A DNA stretch of 64,000 nt from Cupriavidus taiwanensis LMG 19424 (GTDB lineage: Bacteria > Pseudomonadota > Gammaproteobacteria > Burkholderiales > Burkholderiaceae): NCBI RefSeq assembly GCF_000069785.1, contig NC_010530.1, forward strand, positions 862,001 through 926,000, in the 5' to 3' direction. Numbering within the stretch: position 1 is the first letter of the stretch; the number at the start of each line of letters is the position of its first letter. This document shows positions 52,904-61,925 of the stretch, in pieces. The position numbers and the translations under genes were made by a program. The notes beneath the pieces were generated by a model. It was not told the origin of the DNA and searched no databases. It saw only the letters and a list, made by a program, of their open reading frames with translations.

Positions 52904-54880
52904 CTACGCCGCGCCATCGCGGTAGCGCCGCTGGAGCTCCTCGAACGACACCAGTTCCCCGCATATCGCACTGGCCGCCACCGTTAGCGGGCTCGCCAGC
53001 CAGACCTGCCCCGGACCCGAGCGCCCGGGAAAGTTGCGGTTGATCGAGCTGACCGTTACCTGCTCCGGCCGCTCCGACGACCCCGGGCCGCAGTTGGCGC
53101 AGGCTCCGCACGACGGCTGGAGGATGCGCGCACCGATGGCCTGGAACGTCTCCATGTAGCCCTGGCGGATGCAATAGTCGCGCACATCGGTGGTACCGAA
53201 CTGCAGGTAGAGCGTGACCTGCGGCGCAAGGCGCAGGCCGCGCTGCACGGCCCAGTGCAGCACCTCGTGGTACCGGTCGAAGTCCTCGCGCTTGCCGGCC
53301 GTGCAGGAGCCACCGTAGGCAATGTCCACGGCCACCCGCTGTGTCAGTGCGGCGAGCGGCATGCCGTTGCCCGGATCGCCGGGGCGGGCCACCATGGGTT
53401 CGAGCGTGCCGCAGTCGATGTCGAGGGTGGCGCCGAACGCGGCGCCGTCGTCGCTGCGCATCCAGGGCTCGATCTCGAAATCGATGCCGCGCCGTTCCTT
53501 CAGGAAGCGCACGGTCTCGGCATCGGGCGCAACGATGCCGGTGAAGCCTCCCAGCTCGGCGCACATATTGGTCAGCGTGGCGCGCTCGTCGATCGACATC
53601 GCGCCGACCACCGGTCCGGTGAACTCGAACACCTTGCCGACGCCGGCCCCGGCCTTGATGTCGGCCCGGGCCAGCAGGTGCAGCACCACGTCCTTGGCCG
53701 TGACGCCCGGTGCCAGCACGCCGTGCAGGCGCACCAGCAGGCATTGCGGCAGCGTCATGCGCACCGCGCCGGTGACGAAGGCATTGGCCATGTCGGTGGT
53801 GCCGACGCCGAACGCCACGCAGCCCAGCGCGCCGCTGTGCGGGGTGTGGGAATCGGTGCCGACCACGACTTGCCCGGGCAGCGCATAGCGCTCGGCCATC
53901 ATGGCGTGCGAGATGCCGGCCGCACGCGCGACCGCGGCGCCGCGGGACTCGTCCTCGGTCAGCGTGCGATGGCACCGGAGCTGGTAGTCGCGCACGAAGT
54001 CGCGTTGCGCCGCGCACATGCGGGCGACGTTGTCGACCAGCCCGCCGCGCACGTGGGCCGGGCTTTCGCTGACATAGGAGGTGTGGTCCTCGAACACCAC
54101 GATGCGGTCCGCATCCCTGAGCTGCAGCGGCTTGCCGAACGCCGCGTGCAGCATGTGGGCGCACATGCCGGTGTAGTACTCATGGATAAAGCGCCAGTCG
54201 GCCCGCACAAAAATGCCGTCGCCCGCGACCGGGCGCTCCGGCGTCACCGGCGTTGCGAGCAGATGGCGTTCCACGATTTTCTCGAACAGGGTCTGTGGGC
54301 CGCTGGCGTGGCCGGAGGGCGCGGGTTCGACGTTGCTCAGGTACGCCTGGCCGAACCTGAGCAGGCCGCCATGCCGCAGGATGGCGGCGGCAATGGCGTC
54401 GCGTCCGGTTACCAGCTTGTCGGCGTCGATCGACTCGCCTTGCTCCAGCCGGCTGAGCAGGCTGAAGTCGGTAGAGGTGAACAGGCCGATGTTGTCGGCA
54501 TTCTGGCGATAGATGCGCTCGAAGCTGCGGGCGATGACCAGGCGGATGCCGGCCAGCTTCTCCGCCGCCGGACTATGCTCGCGCGACGAGCCCTTGCCGT
54601 AGCGGTTGCCGGCGACGGTCACGGCGAAGCCGCCATCGCGGATCGCGCCGGGCGGGACCGGGCACACACCTTCGACCTTGTAGCCGGTATAGGGAAAGCG
54701 GCCGAGCGCGTCGTCATAGTGCGTCAGGATCGGCACCGGCGTGATCTCGTCCGTGGAAACGTCGTCGCGCAGCGCGCCGGCGGTGGCCAGCGTCATCCGC
54801 TGGCCCTGCAGTTGTGCCGTCATGGCCGACGCGGAATCGGCGAGGAACAGGATGCGGGCCGTGGCCGCGATGGCGCTCAT
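52904..54880 (-). CDS. Aconitase-family hydratase with N-terminal swivel domain
   Basis: 658 residues. The swivel (LeuD-like) domain comes first, VSTDEITPVPILTHYDDALG and GNRYGKGSSREHSPAAEKLAG (91-111), and the iron-sulfur catalytic (LeuC-like) domain follows, with GGSCTAGK (Cys526) and PSCGACANCGPG (Cys591, Cys594). The order swivel-then-catalytic is the one of AcnB, but the AcnB HEAT domain is missing and the length is that of a LeuC-LeuD fusion. It may dehydrate a citrate- or isopropylmalate-like hydroxyacid in a catabolic route. ATG 54880 follows CGGAGACCTGC. It is divergent from the LysR gene. Confidence 0.87.
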   Translation of the reverse strand: MSAIAATARILFLADSASAMTAQLQGQRMTLATAGALRDDVSTDEITPVPILTHYDDALGRFPYTGYKVEGVCPVPPGAIRDGGFAVTVAGNRYGKGSSREHSPAAEKLAGIRLVIARSFERIYRQNADNIGLFTSTDFSLLSRLEQGESIDADKLVTGRDAIAAAILRHGGLLRFGQAYLSNVEPAPSGHASGPQTLFEKIVERHLLATPVTPERPVAGDGIFVRADWRFIHEYYTGMCAHMLHAAFGKPLQLRDADRIVVFEDHTSYVSESPAHVRGGLVDNVARMCAAQRDFVRDYQLRCHRTLTEDESRGAAVARAAGISHAMMAERYALPGQVVVGTDSHTPHSGALGCVAFGVGTTDMANAFVTGAVRMTLPQCLLVRLHGVLAPGVTAKDVVLHLLARADIKAGAGVGKVFEFTGPVVGAMSIDERATLTNMCAELGGFTGIVAPDAETVRFLKERRGIDFEIEPWMRSDDGAAFGATLDIDCGTLEPMVARPGDPGNGMPLAALTQRVAVDIAYGGSCTAGKREDFDRYHEVLHWAVQRGLRLAPQVTLYLQFGTTDVRDYCIRQGYMETFQAIGARILQPSCGACANCGPGSSERPEQVTVSSINRNFPGRSGPGQVWLASPLTVAASAICGELVSFEELQRRYRDGAA

Positions 54881-54977
54881 GCAGGTCTCCGATGGCATTT
54901 CGGCGGGACTCTACCGCCATGGCGCGCGCTCGCGAAGCGCTGATGCGGCATCGCGGCTATCTGCGCCAGACATATCA

Positions 54978-54993
54978 GGGTAAACCCATGGGT
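54978..54993. promoter_or_regulatory. Overlapping palindromes between aconitase-type and LysR genes
   Basis: GGGTAAACCC (54978-54987) and ACCCATGGGT (54984-54993) are both perfect dyads and share ACCC. They lie in the 195-bp divergent region and are the strongest dyads there, so they are the likely LysR site. Confidence 0.5.
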
Positions 54994-55075
54994 CATGCGC
55001 TGGGGTCACGCGCAGGGTGCGCGCCAAGGTTAGTATCGGGCGACATTCCGGCCTGCCCATACGGGCGACTGACCC

Positions 55076-55987
55076 ATGCACCGCATCGATCCCGTCAACA
55101 TCCAGCTGTTCCTGGCCGCGGCCCGCGAAGGCTCGATCAAGCGCGCCGCCGAAACCGAGCATATTGCCCAGTCGGCGCTGAGCCGGCGCATCGCGGAGCT
55201 GGAACGCAGCCTGGGAGTGGTGCTGTTCGTGCGCTCGCCCGCCGGCGTGGTGCTGACCGATGCCGGCGCCCGCGCGCTGGAACTGGGGCGCAAGCTGAAC
55301 GAGGACATCGCCAGCTTTGCGCGCGAGGTGCAGGACCTGGGCGACCGGGTCGCCGGCGTGGTGCGGGTGTCGGCCAGCCCGTCGGCGATCATCGGCTTCC
55401 TGCCAGAGCGCCTGCATGCGTTCAAGGCGGCGCATCCGCTGGTCGAGATCGCGCTGTACGAGCGCTCGACGGCGGAAACGCTACGTGCCTGCCTCGATGA
55501 CCGCGCCGACGTCGGCATCGGCGTCGCGGCCAAGACGCCGGGCGGGCTGGAATCGTGGGCCTTTGGCAGCGATCCGCTCAATGTGGTGGTGCCCTCGTCG
55601 CATGCGCTGGCCCGGCGCAAGCGTATGCGCTATGCCGAGGTACTGGAGCATCCGCTGGTGGTGGTGCAGCCGGGCGGCGCGCTCGACCAGGACCTGCGCG
55701 AGCAGGCGGCCAACCTGCGGCTGCCGTTCAACCAGGGCGTGGCGGTCTCCAGTTTCGAAGCGGCCTGCCGCATGGTGGAGGCGGGACTGGGCATCGCCGT
55801 GCTGCCGGCCAGTGCCGGCGCTGCCTATGCCGGAACGCGGCGCTTTGTGCGCGTGCCGCTGGATGAACCGTGGCGCCAGCGCCAGTTGCGCATCTATGCG
55901 CCATACAAGCAGCCGCGGCTGCGGGCGATTGCCGCGATGATCGAGGCGCTGCAGCCAAAGGCGGGAACCGACGCTATGCCGGGCTGA
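55076..55987 (+). CDS. LysR-family regulator of the aconitase-type gene
   Basis: 303 residues. N-terminal winged helix (about 5-65): IDPVNIQLFLAAAREGSIKRAAETEHIAQSALSRRIAELERSLG. The effector domain follows with the usual VRVSASPSAIIGFLPERL start. It is divergent from the aconitase-type gene and 117 bp upstream of a Bug receptor gene on its own strand, so it probably controls both. The ligand may be the tricarboxylate-like substrate. Confidence 0.93.
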   Translation: MHRIDPVNIQLFLAAAREGSIKRAAETEHIAQSALSRRIAELERSLGVVLFVRSPAGVVLTDAGARALELGRKLNEDIASFAREVQDLGDRVAGVVRVSASPSAIIGFLPERLHAFKAAHPLVEIALYERSTAETLRACLDDRADVGIGVAAKTPGGLESWAFGSDPLNVVVPSSHALARRKRMRYAEVLEHPLVVVQPGGALDQDLREQAANLRLPFNQGVAVSSFEAACRMVEAGLGIAVLPASAGAAYAGTRRFVRVPLDEPWRQRQLRIYAPYKQPRLRAIAAMIEALQPKAGTDAMPG

Positions 55988-56104
55988 GATACCCGGTCCA
56001 GCGGATTAGCACTCGGCCACCGCGGCGTCGCAACCCTACACTCCGTGCCAAAGTCACCGTCCACGGTGCAATTCACGGTCGATTCGACCCCACGGAGACA
56101 AACC

Positions 56105-57091
56105 ATGCAGACCTCGCTGTTTCGACAGGCGTGCAAGGCGCTTGCGGCCCTGACCACGCTGGCAATGCTTGGCGGCCAGGCCGTTCCTGCCCATGCGCAG
56201 GACGGCAAGCCGCTCAGGCTGATCGTGCCGACCCAGCCCGGCTCACAGGCCGATGCCGTGGCCCGCGCGCTGAGCCAGCCGCTGGGCAAGCAGCTGGGCC
56301 AGTCGGTGGTGGTCGAGAATATCGCCGGTGCCGGCGGCGTGCCGGGCACCCAGCAAATCGTGCGCGCGCCAAAAGACGGCTCGACGCTGGGTCTGATCTC
56401 GTCGAATCACGTCATCAATCCGTTTATCTACAAGAACCTGCCGTATGACGCGCTGCAGGACATCACGCCGATCACCGTGATCGGCACGTTGCCGCTGGTG
56501 CTGGTGGTCAATCCCGCGGTAAGCGCGCACAACACCCGGGAACTGCTCGCGCTGCTGAAGTCGAAGCCGGGCGAACTGAACTACGGCTCGTCCGGCAACG
56601 GCACGGTGCTGCACCTGGCCGGCCAGCTCCTGGCCAGCGAGGCCAGGGTGGACATCCGCCACGTGCCTTACAAGGGCGCCGGCAACTACACCACCGACCT
56701 GGTCGGCGGCCAGGTGCAGATGGGCTTCCTCACCGTGCAGGCGGTGCTGCCGCTGATCAAGGCGGGCAAGCTGCGGGCCATCGCCGTGTCCACCGCGCAG
56801 CGGGTGCCGGCGCTGCCCGAGGTGCCAACGCTGGCGGAATCGGGTGTGCCGCGCTACAGCTTCGATGCGTGGCTGGCGATCGTCGGACCCGCGGGCATGC
56901 CGAAGCCGGGTGTGCAGGACCTGCAGGCGAAAATCCAGGCCACGCTGCGCGAACGCGAGGTGCAGGAGCAACTGTCCGCGCAAGGGCTGGTGGTGACGGG
57001 CACCGGCGCCGACGCGGCTGTGCCGTTCTTCAGGAACGAACTGGACAAGCATGCGCGCATCGTCAAGCAGGCTGGCGCCACGCTGAACTAA
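56105..57091 (+). CDS. Bug-family receptor of the aconitase-type unit
   Basis: 328 residues with a signal peptide (ALAALTTLAMLGGQAVPAHA). The mature start LRLIVPTQPGSQADAVARAL lacks the usual PFAPGG form, and VVVENIAGAGGVPGTQQIV, HVPYKGAGNYTTDLVGG and KQAGATLN follow. CGGAGACAAACC is the leader for ATG 56105. The association with an aconitase-type enzyme suggests a tricarboxylate or hydroxy-tricarboxylate ligand, which would suit this receptor family well. Confidence 0.92.
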   Translation: MQTSLFRQACKALAALTTLAMLGGQAVPAHAQDGKPLRLIVPTQPGSQADAVARALSQPLGKQLGQSVVVENIAGAGGVPGTQQIVRAPKDGSTLGLISSNHVINPFIYKNLPYDALQDITPITVIGTLPLVLVVNPAVSAHNTRELLALLKSKPGELNYGSSGNGTVLHLAGQLLASEARVDIRHVPYKGAGNYTTDLVGGQVQMGFLTVQAVLPLIKAGKLRAIAVSTAQRVPALPEVPTLAESGVPRYSFDAWLAIVGPAGMPKPGVQDLQAKIQATLREREVQEQLSAQGLVVTGTGADAAVPFFRNELDKHARIVKQAGATLN

Positions 57092-57098
57092 AGGCTCC

Positions 57099-57118
57099 GG
57101 GCCGGGGCAAGCCGGCCC
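57099..57118. terminator. Hairpin between convergent Bug and LysR genes
   Basis: GGGCCGG (57099-57105) and CCGGCCC (57112-57118) form a perfect 7-bp stem with a 6-base loop in the 45-bp gap between two convergent genes. There is no T run. Confidence 0.45.
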
Positions 57119-57136
57119 GCCTAACGCTTGCGCGCT

Positions 57137-58072
57137 TCAGCTGCCGCAAGCGTGGATCAGGAATTCGCGCAGCGCATCGGCCGGCTTGCCCAGCTTGCGT
57201 CCGGGCTGCCACAGCATGCCAACCTCCATGTCGGGCACCGCATTGGCAATCGGCCGGGCTTCGATCTGCCTGCCTTCCAGCGACCAGGGCCGATACACCA
57301 TGTCGGACAGCACGGTGACGCCGAAGCCATGCGCCACCAGACCGCGCAGCGCTTCCATCGAGCCGGTGCGGAAGGCGATGTTGGGGGCGAGCCGGTGGCT
57401 GCGCCAGTAGCGCAGGGTAGATTCCTCGGCCTCGTCGACGGTAATGAGCAGATACGGATACGCCGCGATATCGCGCAGCGAAGGCCGCTCCACTTCCAGC
57501 AGCGGGTGGCTGGCCGAGGTCCATAGCTGGCGCCGCGACCGCATCAGCGTATGGCGCTGGAAGCGCTGGGGCTTTTCCAGGTTGGACAGCAGCGCGATGC
57601 CGAACTCGATCTCCCCCGCCAGCACGGCGCGCTCGATGTCGGGGCGGTCCATGTCCAGCAGGTCCAGTTCGATATCCGGATAGTTGGTGCGGAAGCGCGC
57701 CAGCAATCCCGGCAGGAAATAGCCCAGCACGGTGTAGGACGCCGCCAGCCGCACGCTGCCCTGCAGCCCGTGCACCTGGAAACGCGGCTCACGCAGCGCA
57801 TCCTCGACCGAATCCAGGATCTGGCGCGCGTGCTGGAAGAACAGGTGGCCCTCGGCCGTCAGCGTCACGCCGTGCGGACGGCGCTCGAACAGGCGCACGC
57901 CAAGGCGCTGTTCCAGCGCCAGCACGGCGTTGGTGACGGCGGACTGCGACACGTGCTCGGCGGTCGCCGCCATCGAGAATTGCCCGGTTTCCGCCGCCGC
58001 GACGAAATACCGGAACTGCCGCAGCGTGACTTCCTTGGCCAGTCTTTCCGAGCCTTCGCGTGCCTTGAACAT
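57137..58072 (-). CDS. LysR-family regulator divergent from the indolepyruvate oxidoreductase
   Basis: 311 residues with the N-terminal winged helix near 16-75 (LRQFRYFVAAAETGQFSMAATAEHVSQSAVTNAVLALEQRLG). CCTAGGAGACACC leads the ATG. It is divergent from the large oxidoreductase gene 131 bp away and is presumably its regulator, responding to an arylpyruvate or branched keto acid. Confidence 0.92.
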   Translation of the reverse strand: MFKAREGSERLAKEVTLRQFRYFVAAAETGQFSMAATAEHVSQSAVTNAVLALEQRLGVRLFERRPHGVTLTAEGHLFFQHARQILDSVEDALREPRFQVHGLQGSVRLAASYTVLGYFLPGLLARFRTNYPDIELDLLDMDRPDIERAVLAGEIEFGIALLSNLEKPQRFQRHTLMRSRRQLWTSASHPLLEVERPSLRDIAAYPYLLITVDEAEESTLRYWRSHRLAPNIAFRTGSMEALRGLVAHGFGVTVLSDMVYRPWSLEGRQIEARPIANAVPDMEVGMLWQPGRKLGKPADALREFLIHACGS

Positions 58073-58101
58073 GGTGTCTCCTAGGTATCCGTTTTCCAGA
58101 T

Positions 58102-58120
58102 ATCAGGTGTGGGAATTGAT
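58102..58120. promoter_or_regulatory. Candidate LysR box upstream of the oxidoreductase
   Basis: ATCA-N11-TGAT (58102-58105 and 58117-58120) follows the T-N11-A rule with a short dyad. It lies in the AT-richest part of the intergenic region. Short dyads of this kind arise by chance, so this is a weak call. Confidence 0.3.
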
Positions 58121-58203
58121 GATTTTACGATGACCGCGGCGGTTTCTACACTGCTCCGGACAGCAAAAAAAGCACCCAGAACAAAGCACCGGAGACCCAC
58201 ATC

Positions 58204-61200
58204 GTGAATGCACCGCTCAATCCCGCCTTGCTCGAAGCCCTGGCCAGCGCGAGCCTGGACGACAAGTACACCCTGGAGAAGGGCCGCGTCTACCTGAGCG
58301 GCGTGCAGGCGCTGGTGCGCCTGCCGATGCTGCAGAAGGCGCGCGACCGCGCCGCCGGGCTCAACACCGCCGGCTTTATCTCGGGCTACCGCGGCTCGCC
58401 GCTGGGCGGCGTGGACCAGGCACTGTGGAAGGCCAAGCAGCATCTCGCGGCCAGCGATGTGGTGTTCCAGCCCGGCGTCAACGAAGACCTTGCCGCCACC
58501 GCGGTATGGGGCAGCCAGCAGGTCAACCTGTTCCCCGGCGCGAAGCGCGACGGCGTGTTCTCGATGTGGTATGGCAAGGGGCCGGGCGTCGACCGCTCCA
58601 TCGACGTGCTCAAGCACGCCAATTCGGCCGGCTCGTCGCGCCATGGCGGCGTGCTGCTGCTGGCCGGCGACGATCATGCCGCCAAGTCCTCCACTGTGGC
58701 CCACCAGTCCGAGCACGTGCTGCAGGCGGCGGGCATTCCGGTGCTGTATCCCGCCAACGTGCAGGAATACCTGGACTACGGCCTGCATGGCTGGGCCATG
58801 AGCCGCTACTCGGGCCTGTGGGTGGCGATGAAGTGCGTCACCGACGTGGTCGAGTCGACCGCCTCGGTCGAGATCGACCCGGACCGCGTGCAGGTGGTGC
58901 TGCCGCAGGACTTTGCCATGCCGGCGGGCGGCCTGAATATCCGCTGGCCCGATTCCCCGCTGGAGCAGGAAGCGCGGCTGCTGGACCACAAGTGGTATGC
59001 GGCGCTGGCCTACGTGCGTGCCAACCGGCTGAACCGCGTGGTGCTCGATTCGCCCAATGCGCGCTTCGGCATCATGACCGCCGGCAAGGCATACCTGGAC
59101 GTGCGCCAGGCGCTGGCCGACCTGGGGCTGGATGACGACACCTGCGCCCGCATCGGCATTCGCGTCTACAAGGTAGGCTGCGTGTGGCCGCTGGAGGCGC
59201 ACGGGGCCCGTGAATTCGCCACCGGCCTGGAAGAAATCCTGGTGGTGGAAGAGAAGCGCCAGATCCTGGAATACGCGCTCAAGGAAGAGCTGTACAACTG
59301 GCGCGAAGATGTGCGGCCCAAGGTGTTCGGCAAGTTCGACCAGCGCGGCAACGACGGCGGCGAATGGTCCGTGCCGCGCGGCGACTGGCTGCTGCCGGCG
59401 CACTACGAGCTGTCGCCGGCGCTGATCGCCAAGGCGATCGCCCGGCGGCTGGAGCGCTTCGACCTGCCCGACGAGGTGCGCGCGCGCATTGCCGCGCGCG
59501 TGGCGCTGATCGAGGCCAAGGAGCGCGAAGCGGCGCAGCCGCGCATCGCGGTGGAGCGCAAGCCGTGGTTCTGCTCGGGCTGCCCGCACAACACCTCGAC
59601 CCGTGTGCCGGAAGGCTCGCGCGCGCTGGCCGGCATTGGCTGCCACTACATGACCTTGTGGATGGACCGCAATACCGAAACCTTCAGCCAGATGGGCGGC
59701 GAAGGGGTGGCGTGGACCGGGCAGATGCACTTCACCGACGACAAGCACGTGTTCGCCAACCTGGGCGACGGCACGTACTTCCACTCCGGGCTGCTGGCGA
59801 TCCGCGCGTCGATCGCGGCCCGGGCCAACATCACCTACAAGATCCTGTTCAACGACGCGGTGGCGATGACCGGCGGGCAGCCCATCGACGGCGTGCTGAC
59901 CGTGCCGCAGATCGCCCAGCAGGTCTTGGCCGAGGGCGCGAAGAAGCTGGTGGTGGTCACCGATGAGCCCGCCAAGTACGGCGATGGCGCGATGCTGCCG
60001 TCCGGCGTGGCGGTGCTCCATCGCGACCAGCTCGATGCCGTGCAGCTGGAGCTGCGCGACACCGAAGGCGTCACCATCCTGATCTACGACCAGACCTGCG
60101 CCACCGAGAAGCGCCGCCGCCGCAAGCGCGGCACGTATCCGGACCCGGCCAAGCGCGCCTTTATCAACGACGCGGTCTGCGAAGGCTGCGGCGACTGCTC
60201 GGCCAAGTCCAACTGCCTGTCAGTGGAGCCGCTGGAAACCGAGCTGGGCACCAAGCGCCGGATCAACCAGTCGTCGTGCAACAAGGACTTCTCCTGCGTC
60301 AATGGCTTCTGCCCCAGTTTCGTCACGGCCGAGGGCGCGCAGGTGCGCAAGCCCGCGGCCGCGGCTGGCAAGGGCAGCGGCGCCGACTTCGCGGCGCTGC
60401 CGCAGCCGCGGCTACCTGCGCTGGAGCGGCCGTACGGCGTGCTGGTCACCGGCGTCGGCGGCACCGGCGTGGTCACCATCGGCGGGCTGCTGGGCATGGC
60501 CTCGCACCTGGAGCGCAAGGGCGTGACCGTGCTCGACATGGCCGGCCTGGCGCAGAAGGGCGGGGCGGTGATCAGCCACGTGCAGATCGCGCCGGCCCCG
60601 GAACACCTGCACGCGACCCGCATTGCCACTGGCGAGGCGCGCCTGGTGATCGGCGGCGACGCCATCGTCTCGGCCTCGGCCGAAGTGCTGTCCAAGGTCC
60701 GGCACGGTCTGACCGCCGCCGTGGTCAACAGCGCGAACACCCCAACCGCGGAGTTCATCAAGAACCCGAAATGGAAGTTCCCCGGTGCCAGCGCCGAGCA
60801 GGACCTGCGCGCCAGCGTGGGCGAGGCCTGCGCCTTCTTCGACGCCAGCGCCTGGGCGGTGACCCTGCTGGCCGACGCCATCTACTCCAACCCGCTGCTG
60901 CTGGGCTATGCCTGGCAGAAGGGCTGGATCCCGCTGCAGCACGCCAGCCTGGTGCGCGCGATCGAGCTCAACGGCGTGTCGGTCGAGAAGAACCGCCTCG
61001 CCTTCGAATGGGGCCGTTACCTCGCCCACCACGGCGAGGCCGCGGTGAGGGCGCTGTTGCCGAATGCGCCGGCCGCCGCCAGCGCGCAGGTGGTGGCGAT
61101 GCCGCAGACGCTCGACTCGCTGATCCGCAAGCGCGAGGCGATGCTGGCCGATTACCAGAACGCCGCCTACGCGGCGCGCTACCGCGACGCCGTCGCGCGC

Positions 61201-61773
61201 ATCCGCGCCGCGGAGCAGCAGCTGGGCATCGACCGCAAGCTGCCGCTGACCGAGTCCGTGGCCCGCAACCTGGCCAAGCTGATGGCCTACAAGGACGAGT
61301 ACGAGGTGGCGCGCCTGTACACCGATCCCGCCTTCCTCGACAAGCTGCGCGCGCAGTTCGAAGGCGAGCCCGGCCGCGACTACCAGCTCAGTTTCTGGCT
61401 GGCACCGCCGCTGCTGGCCAAGGCCGACGACAAGGGCCGGCTGCTCAAGCGCCGCTTCGGCCCGCGCACCATGACGGCATTCCGCCTGCTGGCGCGCCTG
61501 AAGGGCTTGCGTGGCACCGCGCTTGACGTGTTCGGCAAGACTGCGGAACGGCGCGCGGAACGTGCGCTGGTCAGCGACTACCTGGCGCTGGTCGAAGAGT
61601 TCGCCGCCTCGCTGAGCGCGGACAACATCGACACCGCGCTGGCCCTGGCGGCACTCCCGGACGATATCCGCGGCTACGGCCACGTCAAGGAGGCCAGCAT
61701 GGCGGCAGCGGCGATGCGGCGCGAGGCGTTGCTGGCGCAGTATCGGGGCGCGGCGCGCCGGGATGCGGCCTGA
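58204..61773 (+). CDS. Fused indolepyruvate ferredoxin oxidoreductase
   Basis: 1189 residues, the size of the betaproteobacterial one-chain enzyme. Order: pyrimidine-binding domain at the N-terminus (about 30-230), TPP-binding domain with CSGCPHNTS (from residue 457) and LGDGTYFHSG (about 520-529), a cysteine-rich iron-sulfur segment from CEGCGDCSAKSNC (about 659), and a gamma-type domain GVLVTGVGGTGVVTIGG (from about 744). It oxidatively decarboxylates arylpyruvates or branched keto acids to acyl-CoA in amino acid breakdown. Start is GTG with CGGAGACCCACATC in front. It stands alone with the divergent LysR gene; no partner ferredoxin is encoded next to it. Confidence 0.93.
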   Translation: MNAPLNPALLEALASASLDDKYTLEKGRVYLSGVQALVRLPMLQKARDRAAGLNTAGFISGYRGSPLGGVDQALWKAKQHLAASDVVFQPGVNEDLAATAVWGSQQVNLFPGAKRDGVFSMWYGKGPGVDRSIDVLKHANSAGSSRHGGVLLLAGDDHAAKSSTVAHQSEHVLQAAGIPVLYPANVQEYLDYGLHGWAMSRYSGLWVAMKCVTDVVESTASVEIDPDRVQVVLPQDFAMPAGGLNIRWPDSPLEQEARLLDHKWYAALAYVRANRLNRVVLDSPNARFGIMTAGKAYLDVRQALADLGLDDDTCARIGIRVYKVGCVWPLEAHGAREFATGLEEILVVEEKRQILEYALKEELYNWREDVRPKVFGKFDQRGNDGGEWSVPRGDWLLPAHYELSPALIAKAIARRLERFDLPDEVRARIAARVALIEAKEREAAQPRIAVERKPWFCSGCPHNTSTRVPEGSRALAGIGCHYMTLWMDRNTETFSQMGGEGVAWTGQMHFTDDKHVFANLGDGTYFHSGLLAIRASIAARANITYKILFNDAVAMTGGQPIDGVLTVPQIAQQVLAEGAKKLVVVTDEPAKYGDGAMLPSGVAVLHRDQLDAVQLELRDTEGVTILIYDQTCATEKRRRRKRGTYPDPAKRAFINDAVCEGCGDCSAKSNCLSVEPLETELGTKRRINQSSCNKDFSCVNGFCPSFVTAEGAQVRKPAAAAGKGSGADFAALPQPRLPALERPYGVLVTGVGGTGVVTIGGLLGMASHLERKGVTVLDMAGLAQKGGAVISHVQIAPAPEHLHATRIATGEARLVIGGDAIVSASAEVLSKVRHGLTAAVVNSANTPTAEFIKNPKWKFPGASAEQDLRASVGEACAFFDASAWAVTLLADAIYSNPLLLGYAWQKGWIPLQHASLVRAIELNGVSVEKNRLAFEWGRYLAHHGEAAVRALLPNAPAAASAQVVAMPQTLDSLIRKREAMLADYQNAAYAARYRDAVARIRAAEQQLGIDRKLPLTESVARNLAKLMAYKDEYEVARLYTDPAFLDKLRAQFEGEPGRDYQLSFWLAPPLLAKADDKGRLLKRRFGPRTMTAFRLLARLKGLRGTALDVFGKTAERRAERALVSDYLALVEEFAASLSADNIDTALALAALPDDIRGYGHVKEASMAAAAMRREALLAQYRGAARRDAA

Positions 61774-61786
61774 GGGGCGGCCCGAG

Positions 61787-61925
61787 GTCCGTCATCGCGG
61801 CATCTCGATCGCGGTGCAGGTCTCGGGTGCGATCGGCGGCGGCCTGGCGCCCGTCGTCGCCACATCGCTGGTGAACCATGGCGGCGGCGACCCTTCGTAC
61901 ATCGTGTGGTACCTGGGCGCTCTCA
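61787..61925 (+). pseudogene. Remnant of an MHS-type MFS transporter
   Basis: The frame reads VRHRGISIAVQVSGAIGGGL then APVVATSLVNHGGGDPSYIV, which matches the region near TM10-TM12 of metabolite:H+ symporters (RYxGIS...GGGLAP...AT). About 46 residues remain; the roughly 370 residues that should precede them and the tail are gone. No start codon or ribosome site belongs to it. It begins directly after the oxidoreductase stop and runs into the end of the convergent quinone-oxidoreductase gene, so a deletion has probably joined the two regions. Confidence 0.8.

Noticed and set aside
58081..60021. Long antisense frame opposite the indolepyruvate oxidoreductase
   Set aside because: No domain or ribosome site, and the plus-strand frame encodes a complete known enzyme.
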